From: Marisa cornuarietis | Lineage: Eukaryota > Mollusca > Gastropoda > Architaenioglossa > Ampullariidae | Reading direction: 5' to 3' | Length of the DNA: 64,000 nt | Assembly: GCA_004794655.1 (NCBI GenBank) | Contig: SMMW01000606.1 | Location: forward strand, 1,323,501-1,387,500 | Shown: piece by piece, positions 26,086 to 39,400 of the stretch | Numbering within the stretch: the first letter of the stretch is position 1 | Layout of the letters: every line of letters starts with the position of its first letter | Position numbers and translations under genes: made by a program | Notes under the pieces: generated by a model | The model's input: the letters and a program-made list of their open reading frames with translations, nothing else | What the model was told of the DNA's origin: nothing | The model's database searches: none

Positions 26086-27660
26086 GCACATCAGCAACAA
26101 CTCATATTCTCTAAACGTGAAACCAAATATATGTGTACTAAAAGCGCATACAGATTGATTGTGTGTATGCGTGTATATGTTTTGTGTATTTAAAAAAAAA
26201 CTACTAACAGATGACACTGAAGAAATTAATGATAACCTCGATAGCAGACATGTTTCCCCAAGATCGTAGCTCCTTCCAAGTTTTTGTTAACAAGTTTTCA
26301 GCAAGTGCCCAGATTGTAAACTTCAGAAAAACTCATGATAGAAGAAGATGGATAATCTGGGATGCTGTGTACAAGACACGCACACAGTAGCCAGGGTACA
26401 AACACGCTCTGTTCTGTGAAAGGATTTCAAATGATAGTCGTTCAGCTTCTCTCGCCTCCCCGTTGAAATAGGTTCGAATCAGATAATTCTATGATCTTGT
26501 GTAGTGAAGGGGAATGCTTCAGTTTAACAGCTGACGATAAGAACCAGCGGAGTTTCAACAGATACTGTCAAATATAACGGTCCTATAAACAAGTGCGTGA
26601 TACAGTCATATATTTCAGGATGAATATCCGGTTGACAGCGCGTAATATACTGCACGACATCAGCTCTTTGTGTGTGTTTTCACAAGCACTGCGTTTATCA
26701 CTTGTATATTTATCTACATTCATTTCAGGTGACCACAGCTGTTTGGGCGATAATAACCTTTACTGCTACTATCAGTGTATGCTGGACATGTATGACAAGG
26801 AGAATGGTATCGTATACCCGGACTGTCAATGCAATCCGGAGACTTACCCAAACAATCCTCTCCCACCAGAGTGTTACAGGTGACAGATGAAGTGACTTGT
26901 TTCTTTTCGTCCTTTATCTTTCTATCCTTCCTTTTCTGTGTTTCTAATTATCACAGTTAAACCTGTATATCGTTATATACAATCTCATCTACGTCAGTAA
27001 ACCCTCTTAAATACTACATTAGTTTAGTCAGTTTGAATTTTAAGAAAAAGGATATATATATATATATATACAGTCGTTATTAGTAGTGGATATCAAACGG
27101 TATACCTTTTCTGTCTAAACGAATGGAGTGGGTTTGAAGGGGGGGGGGGACTGAGCACAAAACCTGAAGCAGTGGGAAATGATTTTAATTCTAAGGACAT
27201 TCGTTTTCATTGAGACCTCCTCTCTTCCTTTTTGTTCGTAGTCCTTCCGGCACGGACTCTGGCTGGTACCTGACATGTTTGGAGAAGAAACTCAGATGCT
27301 CGGGGGGACTTGACTCTTATGTCATGGCGTTTTCCCACAAGTTGTCCACTCTTGCTGAAGGAAATGCTGCTGACGTTACACAGACTGGACTGAGATGGCT
27401 GGACGCCACCAGAAAATGTCTCCAAGTAAGAGACACTCTTGTCGTCTTCATGGACCCCACAATTTTCAAAGTAGACGAATATATAACCCGGGGTATTGTT
27501 AAAGAAGGATAGAATTTATTTTACTTTTCTGTTCTCGGAGTCTGGCTCGGTTATTCCCGTTACTCTCTGTCTTTTCTGTCTGTCTCCGTGCGAACATTTG
27601 CGCGCTCGTATAGACACTAACAGAGAAATGGATGAGAGGATCAGTTGAGTTTACCAGTTT

Positions 27661-27750
<90 letters not shown>

Positions 27751-30700
27751 TTTAACACTTTCTGTGTTAGATGATCACTGTTGTTTATGTGTCCTTCTGC
27801 AGGAGGAAGAAAAAAAAATCTTATAACGGTTCTGCTAGTCACGTGGTGTTCAAACGTGTCTCATCTTTTTTTTTAAAAACTAATATAGTTTATTACAGAA
27901 AGCAAAACTCTTTTCAAAAGGCAGCATGAGATCGTATTGTACCTTGTTACGTTTTCAGGATTTTTATTATCAGCTTGCATAGTGATTTTGCTTTTTTCGG
28001 TAAGAACAAGTGGGATTCGCTTTTGGTATTTTTTGCTAGAATGAACGTACTATTAAGTGCATAGAGTTTTGAGTTCAACCAACTGACATTTTACAAAAGC
28101 TATAAAATTGTTGAAGGTGACAAATCGCGCAAAATAACCACTTCATCATATTTTGCCACAGGGTATTTCTTTTGTCGTTCTGAAACAGGCAGGTTCTCGC
28201 AAACATAGATGATGTCAGAGATATGATGGATAAGAATCATTATTTTACCATGGGCGCCTGGGGTTGACTTTATGCCGTTAAACCTGTTTTCAGGTGGAAC
28301 TTGCGCCATTGCTGCTTCCTTTCGAAAGCGTTACGTGCACTAATGTCAGTGCACATGCCTACCTGAAGCAGGAGCTGTGCTATTCAAAGCCGTATGTCGG
28401 TGAGCCTGGAATATGCAGCGTGTCATCTGCTGACTTCTGGAAGATTTTCTGGGCGACCAAGAAAGCCTTGGGCTTGAAATTTGTGGAAAGCCTTCTGGGA
28501 CTTTTGAAAGTAAGTATTTGCTGAGTATTTTACAGCTAGAAAATGTTCTCTATTTATTAATATATATGTGGTGTTGTTGTTGAAATGATTGTTAAAATAA
28601 CGCAAACTATTAAACAACTATCACTTATGTAATAATAATAATAATAAAAAAAAAAATAATAATGAGGATTTTTATAGCTCAAAAAATGTGCTCAGAGCGC
28701 TTTATATAAATCATACATAGACTAAATCGTCAACAACCATGTACCATTTTCGCATATAACAGACTCGCGCACTTCTACTCATACACAAAGTAAATTAGAG
28801 ACACACTTTATACACGCTCATGGTCAGGACAGGGTGACAGTGACGTCTTTGTTCTGGAAAGATGAGTCAAGTTTGGATTTAAAGTGTTGAAGTTTGATGG
28901 GTAATCTTTTCCAAGTTGATGGGGCAAGGTATGAGAAAGATCCTTTTTCATAATCTTTTTCTTAGTGGGATTCGCAGTAACTTGGTGTCAGAAGATGAAC
29001 AAAGAGGTCGTGCGGGCGTATAGATGAGAGTGAGTTCGGAGAGGTACTGAGGGCCAGTGCCACAAGCGGCAAAGTCAAAGTGGAAAGTTTGTAGGCTATA
29101 CGGTTCACGACTGGCAGCCAGTGAAGAGAGCGAATAATAGGTGATAAATGTTCATATCTAGATGATCTGCAGATGAGGTGAGCAGCGTTATTCTGTATCC
29201 TTTGAAGTTTATCGAGAAGAAACTAGGGAATTCCAGCTAAAAGAGAATAACAATAGTCATTCCTGGAAAGCACAAAGGCACAAATTAGAGTTTTAGTTGC
29301 ATCGGTGGTGAGATAGCGACGAATAGTACTGATCCTACGAAGTTCAAGGTAAGCAATTATGCAGAAATGAGAAATATGCTGATGAAAAGTCAAACTCTGA
29401 TCGAAAATGACACCCAAGATGCGGACAGAGGTAGAGAAAGGAATAGTTGAGTTGTTTATAGACAGAGACTGAGGGAGAGAAGGATGACTCAGAATTAAGA
29501 CCTAGTCACACGCTGTGTTGGACTGAGGCCCCTGATACCATAAGCAGAGAACATCACTAGTTCCCCACTTCCCCCCTCGGTTGTCAATTGGACCATAGAT
29601 AACATAGTTCCATGTTTTCCGACTAGTCTAGCACACAGTAAACTGGAGTTGATGGGAGAGAACTCGTGGATAAAAATATGATTTCTTCACAGCCTACTAC
29701 GGCTTCCTTCCCTTTCATAGCGTTAGTGTTTTTCTTTTTTAGAAGTGCGTTTTAGCCGAACAGAGCGACCGTTGTGATACATGTGACAGATTCGTGCCTA
29801 AAGGCTCTATAGGGCACAGCCGGGTGCCAGATGCAGCTTAAGTGTTAAAGGCCTGATACGTAGAAAGGGAAACTTAGTTTGGTAAGTGGCACAAGCACAA
29901 GCTTCATCATGTCATACTCGATCCTTCATGCACTTACCTAGTAAAAAATTGGTCTATAGAAAAAAAGAATTTAAGATAAAATGAAACGCGAGAACGAAGA
30001 TAAGAAAATTGATGGTGTATTTAGATAAAGCAAGTAATCGGTGTTAGAAACATCTGGTGTTTAGATCGAAACTTGTGGAAATGTTTTTAGGTGATGAAAA
30101 CAGGGTGCGGTTGAACACGTGCAATACGTTTACGCTAGACGAAGAGCTCAAACCAAACAAATCACTCTACAACAAAACTTTAAAAAATAACCAAAAAAGT
30201 TAAAGCACGGTGTAAAAGCAATATTGTCTTTGTTTTACAGACGAAGTCGAAATGCAGTGATGGGTTGGCCTTAGACCCCTCCATGTATGTAATAAACATC
30301 CGCCTGCAGCTTCCCTACCTCTCCCGCCAGAAGCGAGACGTGTCCTCTGTGTCCAAGGCCATCAACAGCAACGAGATTTCAGAGGAGACTCCCGTCGTCA
30401 TGGCGACCAGACGCAAACGTCATTCTCGTCACGTGCCTGACACGAGATCCTCGCGAGCTCGACGTGCTGCCACCACCGACGGCGTGTGGCAAGGGGAGAC
30501 AAACCAGCAGCGTGATGACCACGAGTTGGCCCACGAGGCGGGTCTCTCTTTGAACAGACTGCTGCTCTGGGACGACCAAGAGGTCATCTGGTTTGCTTAC
30601 AGTAAAGAAACGTCGAACAACACCGTCTTGGACATGTCGCTTCTGTTTGCCGAACGACACGCCTACAACTTACAGGCGAACCCCTGGTCTCCCCGAGCGA

Positions 30701-30900
30701 ACATTCTACAGCTTGTCACCGAAGCTGGGCAGGCTTTTAGTGGCAGCGGGACATATCTAGTTACCGGAAATCAGAAGGCCGTAGTGCTAAAGTTTCAAGC
30801 TTGTTCTGACATTAACTGCCAACAGGTGGTGATGAGCGTATGTCCTACCAACGCAGGATCAGACTGTGCCGACAACAGCGCCAACGCAGCAGGTGTGTAG
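25714..30900 (+). CDS. Copy B: secreted cysteine-rich proprotein without hydrophobic tail, five exons, 478 aa
   Basis: Exons: 25714-25939, 26729-26879, 27242-27425, 28294-28509 and 30241-30900; intron phases 1, 2, 0, 0. The signal peptide is followed by CDPNTGPAGGLRC and NNQSQYATC. Exon 2 has YCYYQCML. Exon 3 has CLEKKLRC but carries Ser at two positions that are Cys in A, C and D (GTDSGWY and HKLSTLA). Exon 4 has LCYSKPYVGEPGIC. Exon 5 holds RQKR (residues 288-291), RRKR (316-319) and RARR (331-334), strong furin-type sites, then WQGETN (342-347), VIWFAY and ACSDINC. The protein ends CPTNAGSDCADNSANAAGV with two extra Cys and no hydrophobic tail, unlike A, C and D. A secreted rather than anchored product is the simplest reading. 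A later ATG (codon 10) could also serve as start. The fourth intron contains a LINE fragment. Confidence 0.72.
26044..26086 (+). repeat. (CT)n(CA)n microsatellite
   Basis: Compound dinucleotide tract in intron 1 of copy B, about 105 bases after the exon 1 donor. Confidence 0.9.
27662..27748 (+). repeat. (CA)n microsatellite, about 43 uninterrupted units
   Basis: Pure CA tract of 87 bases in intron 3 of copy B. The open frames reported across it are artefacts of the repeat. Confidence 0.95.
28645..29530 (-). mobile_element. LINE 3' fragment inside intron 4 of copy B
   Basis: On the minus strand the frame at 29223-29417 gives a LINE reverse transcriptase segment (MGVIFDQSLTFHQHISHFC, then ATKTLICAFVLSRNDYCYSL), comparable with the segment ending DYCNSLLAGCPQ in the LINE at 203-1865. 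The minus-strand sequence continues toward 28680 with decayed tail motifs and a 3' UTR. The stretch at 28800-28880 matches 63250-63340 in the opposite orientation, so both belong to one family. An (AAT)n-like tail lies near 28630-28660. Confidence 0.65.
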
Positions 30901-31141
30901 CCGCGAGGAGACACGAGTGTCAGAGCGCTGAAGCACCTGTACACAGCTTGCCTCTGGCCCACAAGACGTCTCAATGCTGACCTAGTGAATTGCCATGGTG
31001 ACGGAAATACTTGTCGTCCTTACCTGTGAAAACAAACAACAAATAGTTCAGAACCATAAATATCGGTTTTCGTTACAAGGGGATTGTTGAATTTTCTCTG
31101 TACAATTTACGCTTGCAAGTCTTTAGTTTTACAACTACAGC

Positions 31142-31660
31142 TAGGTAGTCCTCGGGTTACGACGGTCTCGAGTTACGTCGTTTCCTGGTTACGACGCTTT
31201 ATACGACGCTCATTCCGACTTACGAGGTTTAGCGTCGTAAGTCGAACTGTACGTACGCCTCATTCCACGTGCGGCGGAAGTCATAGAGTGTAGTACAGTA
31301 CTGTACTGTACACTGTACCCGGTTACACGAAGAAAACGAGTCTCCTGCACGCCATAACACCCTTCATTATGGCTCCCAAACGAAAGGTAGACTCATCTGA
31401 TAACAGTGCATCAAAGAAAAGGAAGGCCATCACCATGGAGGTGAAAGTGGATATCATAAGGCAATCTGAGAAGGGGGAAACAGCAACAGAAATTATGTAG
31501 GGTACTGTGTTAGGATAGGTGTTTGGATAGGCTAAGTGTTTGCAGTACTGTACTGTTATTATGGTACAGTACTGTATGAACGTATGATCCGACTTACGTC
31601 GAAATTCGGTTTACGACGCCGCGTAAGAACGGATCAACGTCGTAAGTCGAGGACTACCTG
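31142..31660 (+). mobile_element. Tigger/pogo-type MITE with residual transposase start
   Basis: The ends form inverted repeats: AGGTAGTCCTCGGGTTACGA on the left (from 31143) and the inverse of AGGTAGTCCTCGACTTACGA on the right (to 31660). Several internal copies of TTACGACG also occur. At 31369-31500 a short frame of 43 codons begins MAPKRKV, has ASKKRKAITMEVKVDIIRQ and stops at EIM. This is the start of a Tigger-like (CENP-B/pogo) transposase DNA-binding domain. The element is therefore an internally deleted, nonautonomous copy. It lies about 240 bp after the copy B stop codon, so it may be part of its 3' UTR. Confidence 0.75.
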
Positions 31661-31846
31661 TATTTAGTTCACGCCATGTGAAACTTAGGCAATATTGTCT
31701 TTACTGTGAGTTTGTTTTGGGTACTTGGTGTTTCTAACATGAATTTAGTATGAATGTAACATATGCAGTTTGATAATTCATGCAGACAATTGTCAATGCT
31801 TTGTTGTTTTGTTCTGTTCTTCAGTTTAAAGAGACATACAAGGGAA

Positions 31847-31852
31847 AATAAA
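31847..31852 (+). terminator. Candidate polyadenylation signal for copy B
   Basis: AATAAA about 950 bases after the copy B stop. If used, the 3' UTR contains the Tigger-type MITE. No transcript evidence. Confidence 0.25.
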
Positions 31853-31859
31853 ACTGTTT

Positions 31860-34386
31860 AGAATCTCATAAAGAGTATGATCATTTTAAATCCCATCTAT
31901 TTTCGTGTCTGTTCATATGTAAAACGTTGATGGTTATATAGGTTGCTGTGTTTAATAAGAGAAATTACACGGGATCTTTTCGTCTGCTTCGACGAAGTCA
32001 CGTTCTCTGTCACGTGACTTTAAGACTTTACCAGAGGACACAGCACACGGATTGAGTTCAAACATCTACTAGAAATTCGAAGTCCTGCCATTCACAAAAT
32101 TGCAAATGACATGATATAGTGCAATTAAAAGCAGAATATTATCTATACTGAGATTTCATTTACTATACAAGTTATTTACGCGGAAGGTAGGAAATGGGTT
32201 GAGTACCAGCACAGTTTTTTTTATTCATTATCATTAATAAGGTAAATACATGAAGGTTTGATTACAAAGTTCATTAGTTATATGTTTTTCACTGTGTAAA
32301 CTGATGTACCGAAATTAAGGTTAAAATGAATATGTAAGAATACCACAGAGTATAGCTAAAAGGATGTTTCACTCCTTTGTGCTCACTTGTATTGACGCAG
32401 TTGCATCCCTTGTAGCTTGATGCTACCCGACAGCTGCTACTATGAACCATTACTAAGCAATGTCGTCGCTTGTTCTACTTTTTCTTCTCTCACTTTTATT
32501 CCGTCATCTCTTTCTGGAGAAAATACGCAAATATTCTTATTTGGCTGCTTCCACTGCCATTCCTGAGGCGTTATTGCTTCATACAAAGTGATAAAATGTG
32601 AAATGATGTTGGAAAACAACATTTGAGTTCTCGGATGATGCAATATGTTTAAACGAATAACGTTAGTATGGGTGACTTTAACAATTTATAGTTTTCCTCG
32701 ACATCTCTTTGTGTTCTGTTAATGATGATGACAAAGTACAGCAAATTCCTTGGTAATTATTTGAACAATAACGTAATTTAACAACACATTTACATAATGT
32801 GTATAAAATATGCATACAATATAAACACATAATACAATACATAAATGCATGGGTGTATAGGTGTTTCTAGATGTAAGATCGCATGTTTTGACGTTTCCTC
32901 TGATACACAACCTTATCCTTGTCTTGTCCTTATCTTTATTTTGTAACTACCACTTGCTCTATTTTTGTAACTCACTACTTTTCCCAAGTATAACTGGCCA
33001 CTGGGATTCATAAAGTTGATCACTATCATTATCATTGTCAGCATACGCTGCATAAACCTGACCATGTTCTCGCAATCTTTGACATATTTTCTACACATAC
33101 AAGACAGACGTTCTTAATCTGAAAATGCAACAGAAAATAAGCACATCTATGAACGAAATGTCTGACAGACGATAGACAAGGAAGAATATGGTGCGAAATA
33201 TAGCTGGCTGTATTTATCTATTTATAAATAATTTTGTGTTCATTAAGACACTGAGCTAACACAAACACAAAATGCACAACATATACATGTCTGCACAGAC
33301 AACCAAACTGTGAAATTGCTACTTGAACCTTTAGAGGGTTGGGAAAGGTAAACCAGTGAGGAAGAAAAGATTGACACCATCTTCACAAAAAGTTGGTCCC
33401 GAGAAAAGTGTCGTCTTAGGGCCACGCAATGGCTGAAGGTTATGGAATTTACACCTTTTGAAATATTGACTACAACAGCGCATTGTGTAGCAATATATAA
33501 ATGATAAAATATTGATGGAGTCAATGATACACGCAGGCACAAGCGGGTGACTGTAAGCCAGAATACAAGGTAGCAGGATCGTTGCTTTGGCATAAGTATT
33601 TCCTGGAGTTAATGTGTAGGACACTGTGTACTGGGTGTGTAGTGCTACTCTTTCACGGTTATCATGTATCACCCAGCAGTGACGATTTGATAGAGTCCAC
33701 TGCTTTCCTTTTAACCTCAAGCGGAAAAAGGAGAAGGGGCTAGAATAAACTATAAAATTGCAGGGTATGCGGTTCAGGGACTGGGTGGGTATAACATGAT
33801 TAGACAAGTATTCCAAGCAAATGAGTTTGAGCTTCCTGGTCGACAAACAGGAGGCTAAAGCCCGCAGCACACTTTCAAGAATGTACCTCATGGTGCCAAA
33901 CGTAGCAATCCCTCTGATGGAAAGAAAAAAAAGTTCTTTGCAAGTGAACTTTTTATCATAGGTTTATATCAAAATATTCCACTTTTTAAGGAATGATAAT
34001 ATGATATAGACTCAGAAATTACTTTTCATAGTATTTGCTTTATATTATTTTTGTATCAACTTGTGTAAAACCTATTCAGCCATTAGTTCTAAAACTACGA
34101 GACACAGTGACTCCAAAAGCTGACAAATAGATCCTGGATGAATCCTCGCTTATATTTCCTAGTAGACACAAAATATTCCTACGTATCGATGTCAGATAGA
34201 AACATTTTTCTGCTTTCGATATGTGTTTGGGATAATCACAACAGCCGATGCAAGCCGTGTGACATAGCCTTTGCACCCGGATAATATGCGATACCCCAGT
34301 GCTTGCGACCTAAAATGGGCTGCTCCGAGCAGTCTTACATCAGATATCACTGTGGCTGAGGAGTGTTCCTGTCGTCCTGCAAGCTT
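31860..34386. other. Intergenic region between copies B and C
   Basis: AT-rich. A minus-strand frame of 186 codons at 33331-33891 is the longest here, but it has no recognisable motif and no family resemblance (see rejected items). The promoter of copy C should lie at the right end; no clear TATA box was identified. Confidence 0.35.
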
Positions 34387-35848
34387 ATGAAAATGGTTCT
34401 TTTTCGCTGGGCTCATTCAGAGTCAGTCCGTCAGAAGTCATTTCCAAGCATATCTGTATTTTCTTGGATGCTGTGGCTGATGCTGCAGTGCCCTCGATTT
34501 TCTAATGCAGTATGCGACCCTAATACCGGACCCGCAGGATCGTACGACTGTTTTTTGGGATATCGATATAGCGGTTACCAATGGGGAACCTGTCTCTCGG
34601 ACGCCTACATAATACAAAAGTCGAAAGGTGAGGTATTTAGAAATGAAAAGATAGTTTTAATGAATTAGCTTTATTTTAAAAAAATTAACAATCTGTAATC
34701 TACATAAGATAAACAATTTTACAATTTTTAACCAACTTTATTGGACTCTTTGGTTAGACTGTTTACCCTTTTTTTCTGCAAGAACAGAATTCTGGCAAGC
34801 AGATGTTAACTATTTTACTGCCTACTTTCTGTAAGAGTCCTAACTTTTTCTTTGCGTCTGGCTACAGGACACTTTACTTGAACACAATGCACTTTTTTTT
34901 AAATGCTATTTATCTGGTGTTGATGTCATAGGTCAAATTACTCATATGCCAACAACGCTGGCGTGAGTAGAGTTAGTTTTCCTTCTGTGAGACTGCTAAC
35001 CTGTCCTTTTATTATGCGCGATTTAACTCCATCTCTTGTTTTTGTCGATAAGCTTTATTTCGATTCATTACAAAACTTTTTCTTGTATATTTTTCAGCAA
35101 AGACAGAAGACGACATAAAACAAAAGGGGAAAAAAAATCAAATCACAAAAGTTTAAAGAAAATTAAAGTTGTAGAATAGTTTAACTAATTTGCTACACTT
35201 CTGGAACTGTAATTTTTTATAATACCGAATTTCTCTTATAAAATTAAAATAAATTATTATATGTTAAAAATGAGTTAGCTAAATGATTTGGCGTGGTTGT
35301 TAAGAAGAAAGACAGTTAAAATACTTCGTTAATCAACGTATATGTGTTTTTAGTTAAAACAATAAATGTAAAAGCAAATTCAAAGAAAAGTTTATTCTGA
35401 GTGCGCCAGATCTTAATTGTTTAATTGTTCCCTTCTCGTTCCATTTATATTTTAAAATTTAAATTTTTAGTGCACAAAAGAACACACTGTGCAGTCCTGC
35501 TAAGCTGATAATATAGATGTAGCCTGTTGTACGGTCTGCGATAGTTTAACTCTTGTGAGAGTATAAATTAGAAAAGCCTTTAAAATATGCCGTTGTCTAA
35601 AACAACATTATGAACTTATTGCAAAATCAACGCTCAAAAGCATGACCTCCAAGCCACACGTTTGCTGTTATTACAGGCCAATACTTGTGCGAAGACAGAA
35701 CGAGAACATACTGTTACTATCAGTGTATGCTAGAGGTGCATGGTGCTCTCAACGGAACTGTCACACCTGACTGCGCCTGTGACCCAACAAAAAGCACTGT
35801 TTCACCTAGCCCCTATCGCACGACCCTCTCTCCAGAATGTTATAGGTA

Positions 35849-35897
<49 letters not shown>

Positions 35898-36358
35898 ATA
35901 GGTGGGTTGTGTGTGTGTGTGTGTGTGATTCTATAGTCATGCAGTTAGGTATGTATGTCTTGAACTGTTTCGTTCAAAACATTATGGACATTAATTATAG
36001 GAAGGAAAGGTTGAATTTACTGTTTGTAAGCAGACCGAATGATAGCATTTTGAGAGATTGTGCCATAAGAGGGAACATTGTGAAACATTGAGTTTCATCA
36101 TTAAATACATCTTTTGAACAGAGTAGTAGGGAAATGGAACAGTTTTAAGAATTTGAATAGTTTTTAAGTGGCTCATCATTTACTATATATGTTTGTACAA
36201 GGTTACTAAGTAGAAAGGAAAATGTACTCAGCTAGTTATAGTTTCTTTTTAATCCAAAACCAACTATAGTGCTAAAATTAGTCTGATAAAAAAAAATTAA
36301 ACAAGCCATCACAGTCTTGAACTTCAGATTGCAAGCAAATGAAGCTAAATCCACATTA

Positions 36359-36408
<50 letters not shown>

Positions 36409-39400
36409 CGCGCTCGTGTTGTTCTTCTTGTTTTTCGTGCTGCACCTAGCCCCCCCGGTACAGACTGCAACTGGTACAGAAATTGCCTAGAAAAGAAATT
36501 CCCATGTGCCGGCGGAGCTGATGACTACGGTATTGCATATGCCGAGAAGTTTTGTAACGCATACTCCAACGCATATAACACTTTTTCTTCTAAAGGACGG
36601 CTATGGGTTGACGCCGTACGCCGGTGTCTCCAGGTAACAGTGTAGATCAGATAAGAACCTATAGGGTCACATGTAACCTCACCCATAGACGTATATGTAC
36701 TGCGGTCAGGCGATCTTCATCCGGCAACAGCAACGCGTTAGCACGGGAAGTAACTGCATGTGCTGCAAAAATTGATGGTGTGTTTGGTAGACAGTTGACG
36801 ACAAGCACTACCATCTCAGTGTTCATCATATTTACCGAGACCATAAAAGCACATAAAAAATGCAAGAACAAATGTTTTACTTGAGTGCGCGCGTCACCTC
36901 GTGTCTTATCTGGCAAAACAAGGGAGGAGCTTACAAAATAAGCTAGAGCCGGTCATCACTATGAGTGACTGGATAAGATTATGTAAGTCGAGTACAAGTG
37001 CACTTTAGGGCGTAATTTTAACCAGCACAAAAATTCAAATATCTCTCTTTGCTCTGTTCATTAATGGCCCATAACTCCATACTGGTCCCTCTTCCTCCCC
37101 TCCGTAGTCAATTTCCTAAGTTCTCTCCCCCTCTGCTCAGTTCCACTCTGTTCAACGGTATTGTACCCGCTACCTCTGTTAGAGCCCATGGGTCCATAAC
37201 TCCACCCCTCTCTCCACAAGTTCTGTATTGTGAACATGACTTTGTGTACACCACATGTTCTGCGTGACTATTTGAATTTCCTTTTTTTTAAACTAAAGCG
37301 TGTTGAAGGCAAAAGCAAGACTAAAAAAGGCAAATAATTCAAAGTCTAAAATTATATATAAAGAATTAAAAAAATAAAAGTAACAAAGTGAAACGAATAA
37401 AATAAAGCAAAAAATTAAGCAAAATATAAATGAAATAATGAAGTGTCCTATAAACAAGTAATAAAATGCGAAATCTACAATTTGCAAACTAAAATTTTTA
37501 GGTAGATACAAATCTTTGATTTTCATTTTACTTATCTAAAATAAGAAAAAGCAAAAACTACTTTGACATTAAATTATAAAGAAAAAGATAAAAAAACATA
37601 TATTTGTATGTGTGTCGTATATGGCTGTGAGAAAATGGAGTGGTGGTGGCGGGGGTGTGTGTGAGAAGGTTGCCCGTGTGTTAAACATACTCTTTTGCTA
37701 CTATCCCCTTTGACGACTTTTACATCTACCTGTCGTCACATTTGAAGAAACGAAGTTGAGGCTTTCCAGCGCATTGAGACTGCTCGATAGTAGAGAAATC
37801 CGCTACATAAATATGCTTTATTATTTTTATTATTGCGTTATATTTTCTTTCATCTACCAAGGTGTGATGACAGCATAGCTTCAAAGCCAAAGTCTTGACG
37901 ACTATCAGGCGGAGGAAGGGGGGACACTAACACTATCTGACGTGTTTACTTCAGGAGATAAGCATTTATACACAAGAGATTTTTATTCCTCCAGGTGGCG
38001 CTGGTACCGCTAATGCGGGACTTCGTTCCCTACACGTGTGCTGACGTTAAGTCATTCGCCTTCAAGTCACATGCATCCTGCTACTTGCAACCAGACAACG
38101 GTGCGCCTTCTATCTGCGATCTGCCCCAAGACTACCGGAAAGTGTTTTGGACCATCAAGAGTGCTTTTCTATCAGCCTTTTCGAACTCGATGTTCGGAAT
38201 GTTTGAGGTAAATTTACGGTGTTACGTGCTCAGCTTACACTCGAAATATTTTCAGAGCATATAAGGCCCTGTACTCAAACTGGTTTAAAATATATTTATG
38301 GGGATGCATAATAAATAAATATGTTTAGCTACCTGAACTGAAAATGAAAAATTAAAGGGAAAAAGCCATTATCAATTTTAGGACAAACAATTTAACAAGA
38401 CGTTTTGGGAAAAGACCGTTTACTTCTCTTTTGCTATAAGTTTTGGCCGAGGTTTACTTCTTGTGCAAGTTAGGCCCTACTGGCATAAGTCATTGACTTT
38501 GTATTTCTGTTTTTTTTTAAGTTTTTACCGTAATAAAAGAGACAATGTATGGACTTGGTTTAATTTATTCTTAATACTTTAACCAGTTCGATGTGTATTA
38601 CATATGTTAAGCTTTCGGAGCAAGGTGTGTTACTATTTATCTTTTTAAATGTGTTGCGATTCTTGTTGCATTCATTTGATGATGTATAGATTGAAGTCGC
38701 ACACATGCGCGCGTGCGTCACACACACATACACCCACACCCACACCCACACCCACACACACACACACACAAATAAATGAAATAAGTAAGCAGGGCAAAGA
38801 GATCGAACAGTTTAAAAAAAATCATACTAATGATAAAAAATACACCTTAAATTGTTTAAAAATAATGCTAAATATCTATTTATTGTTTTTTTCACTGCTG
38901 CACTGCTTGATGTAAATGAAGCATATAAATGAATAAAACGCAGGTATCAAAAGGATGCCTGACTCTCTGGGGGCATCAACTCGGTTCCTCTATACAGCAG
39001 CTGAAGATTCGTCTGCAGTTGGCTCTCTCCCGAAGCAAGCGAGATCTGCTATCTGTCTCAGAAGTTGAGCACAGGACTGGCATGACGCTGAGACGATCAG
39101 ATGGATCCCCTGTTCGTCTTTCTGAGAAAGACCTGCTCACTGACCAGGACCCGCAGCAAACACGAATCGTCAAGCGCCAGGCAATGAATGACACAAACTA
39201 CTGGCAGGGGGAGACTAATGCGAGCCTCTACTACCATAATCTGGCAGGCAGTACGGCTGACGCCATGGCTAGGCAACTAAACTGGACTGCTAGCGGCGTC
39301 ACGTGGTTTGCCTATGGACAGGCGGTGGACATCGGCTCCCTGAACGTCTACATCCTACTGGCTGACCGTGTGGCATACGACTCCGGCTACAGCAGTTTAT

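Noticed and set aside
27499..27842. Open frames across the (CA)n tract of copy B intron 3
   Set aside because: They encode only Thr-His or Cys-Val repeats produced by the dinucleotide repeat.
33331..33891. Minus-strand open frame of 186 codons between copies B and C
   Set aside because: No recognisable motif, no signal or domain pattern, and composition like the flanking noncoding sequence. It could be chance or an old unrecognised repeat.
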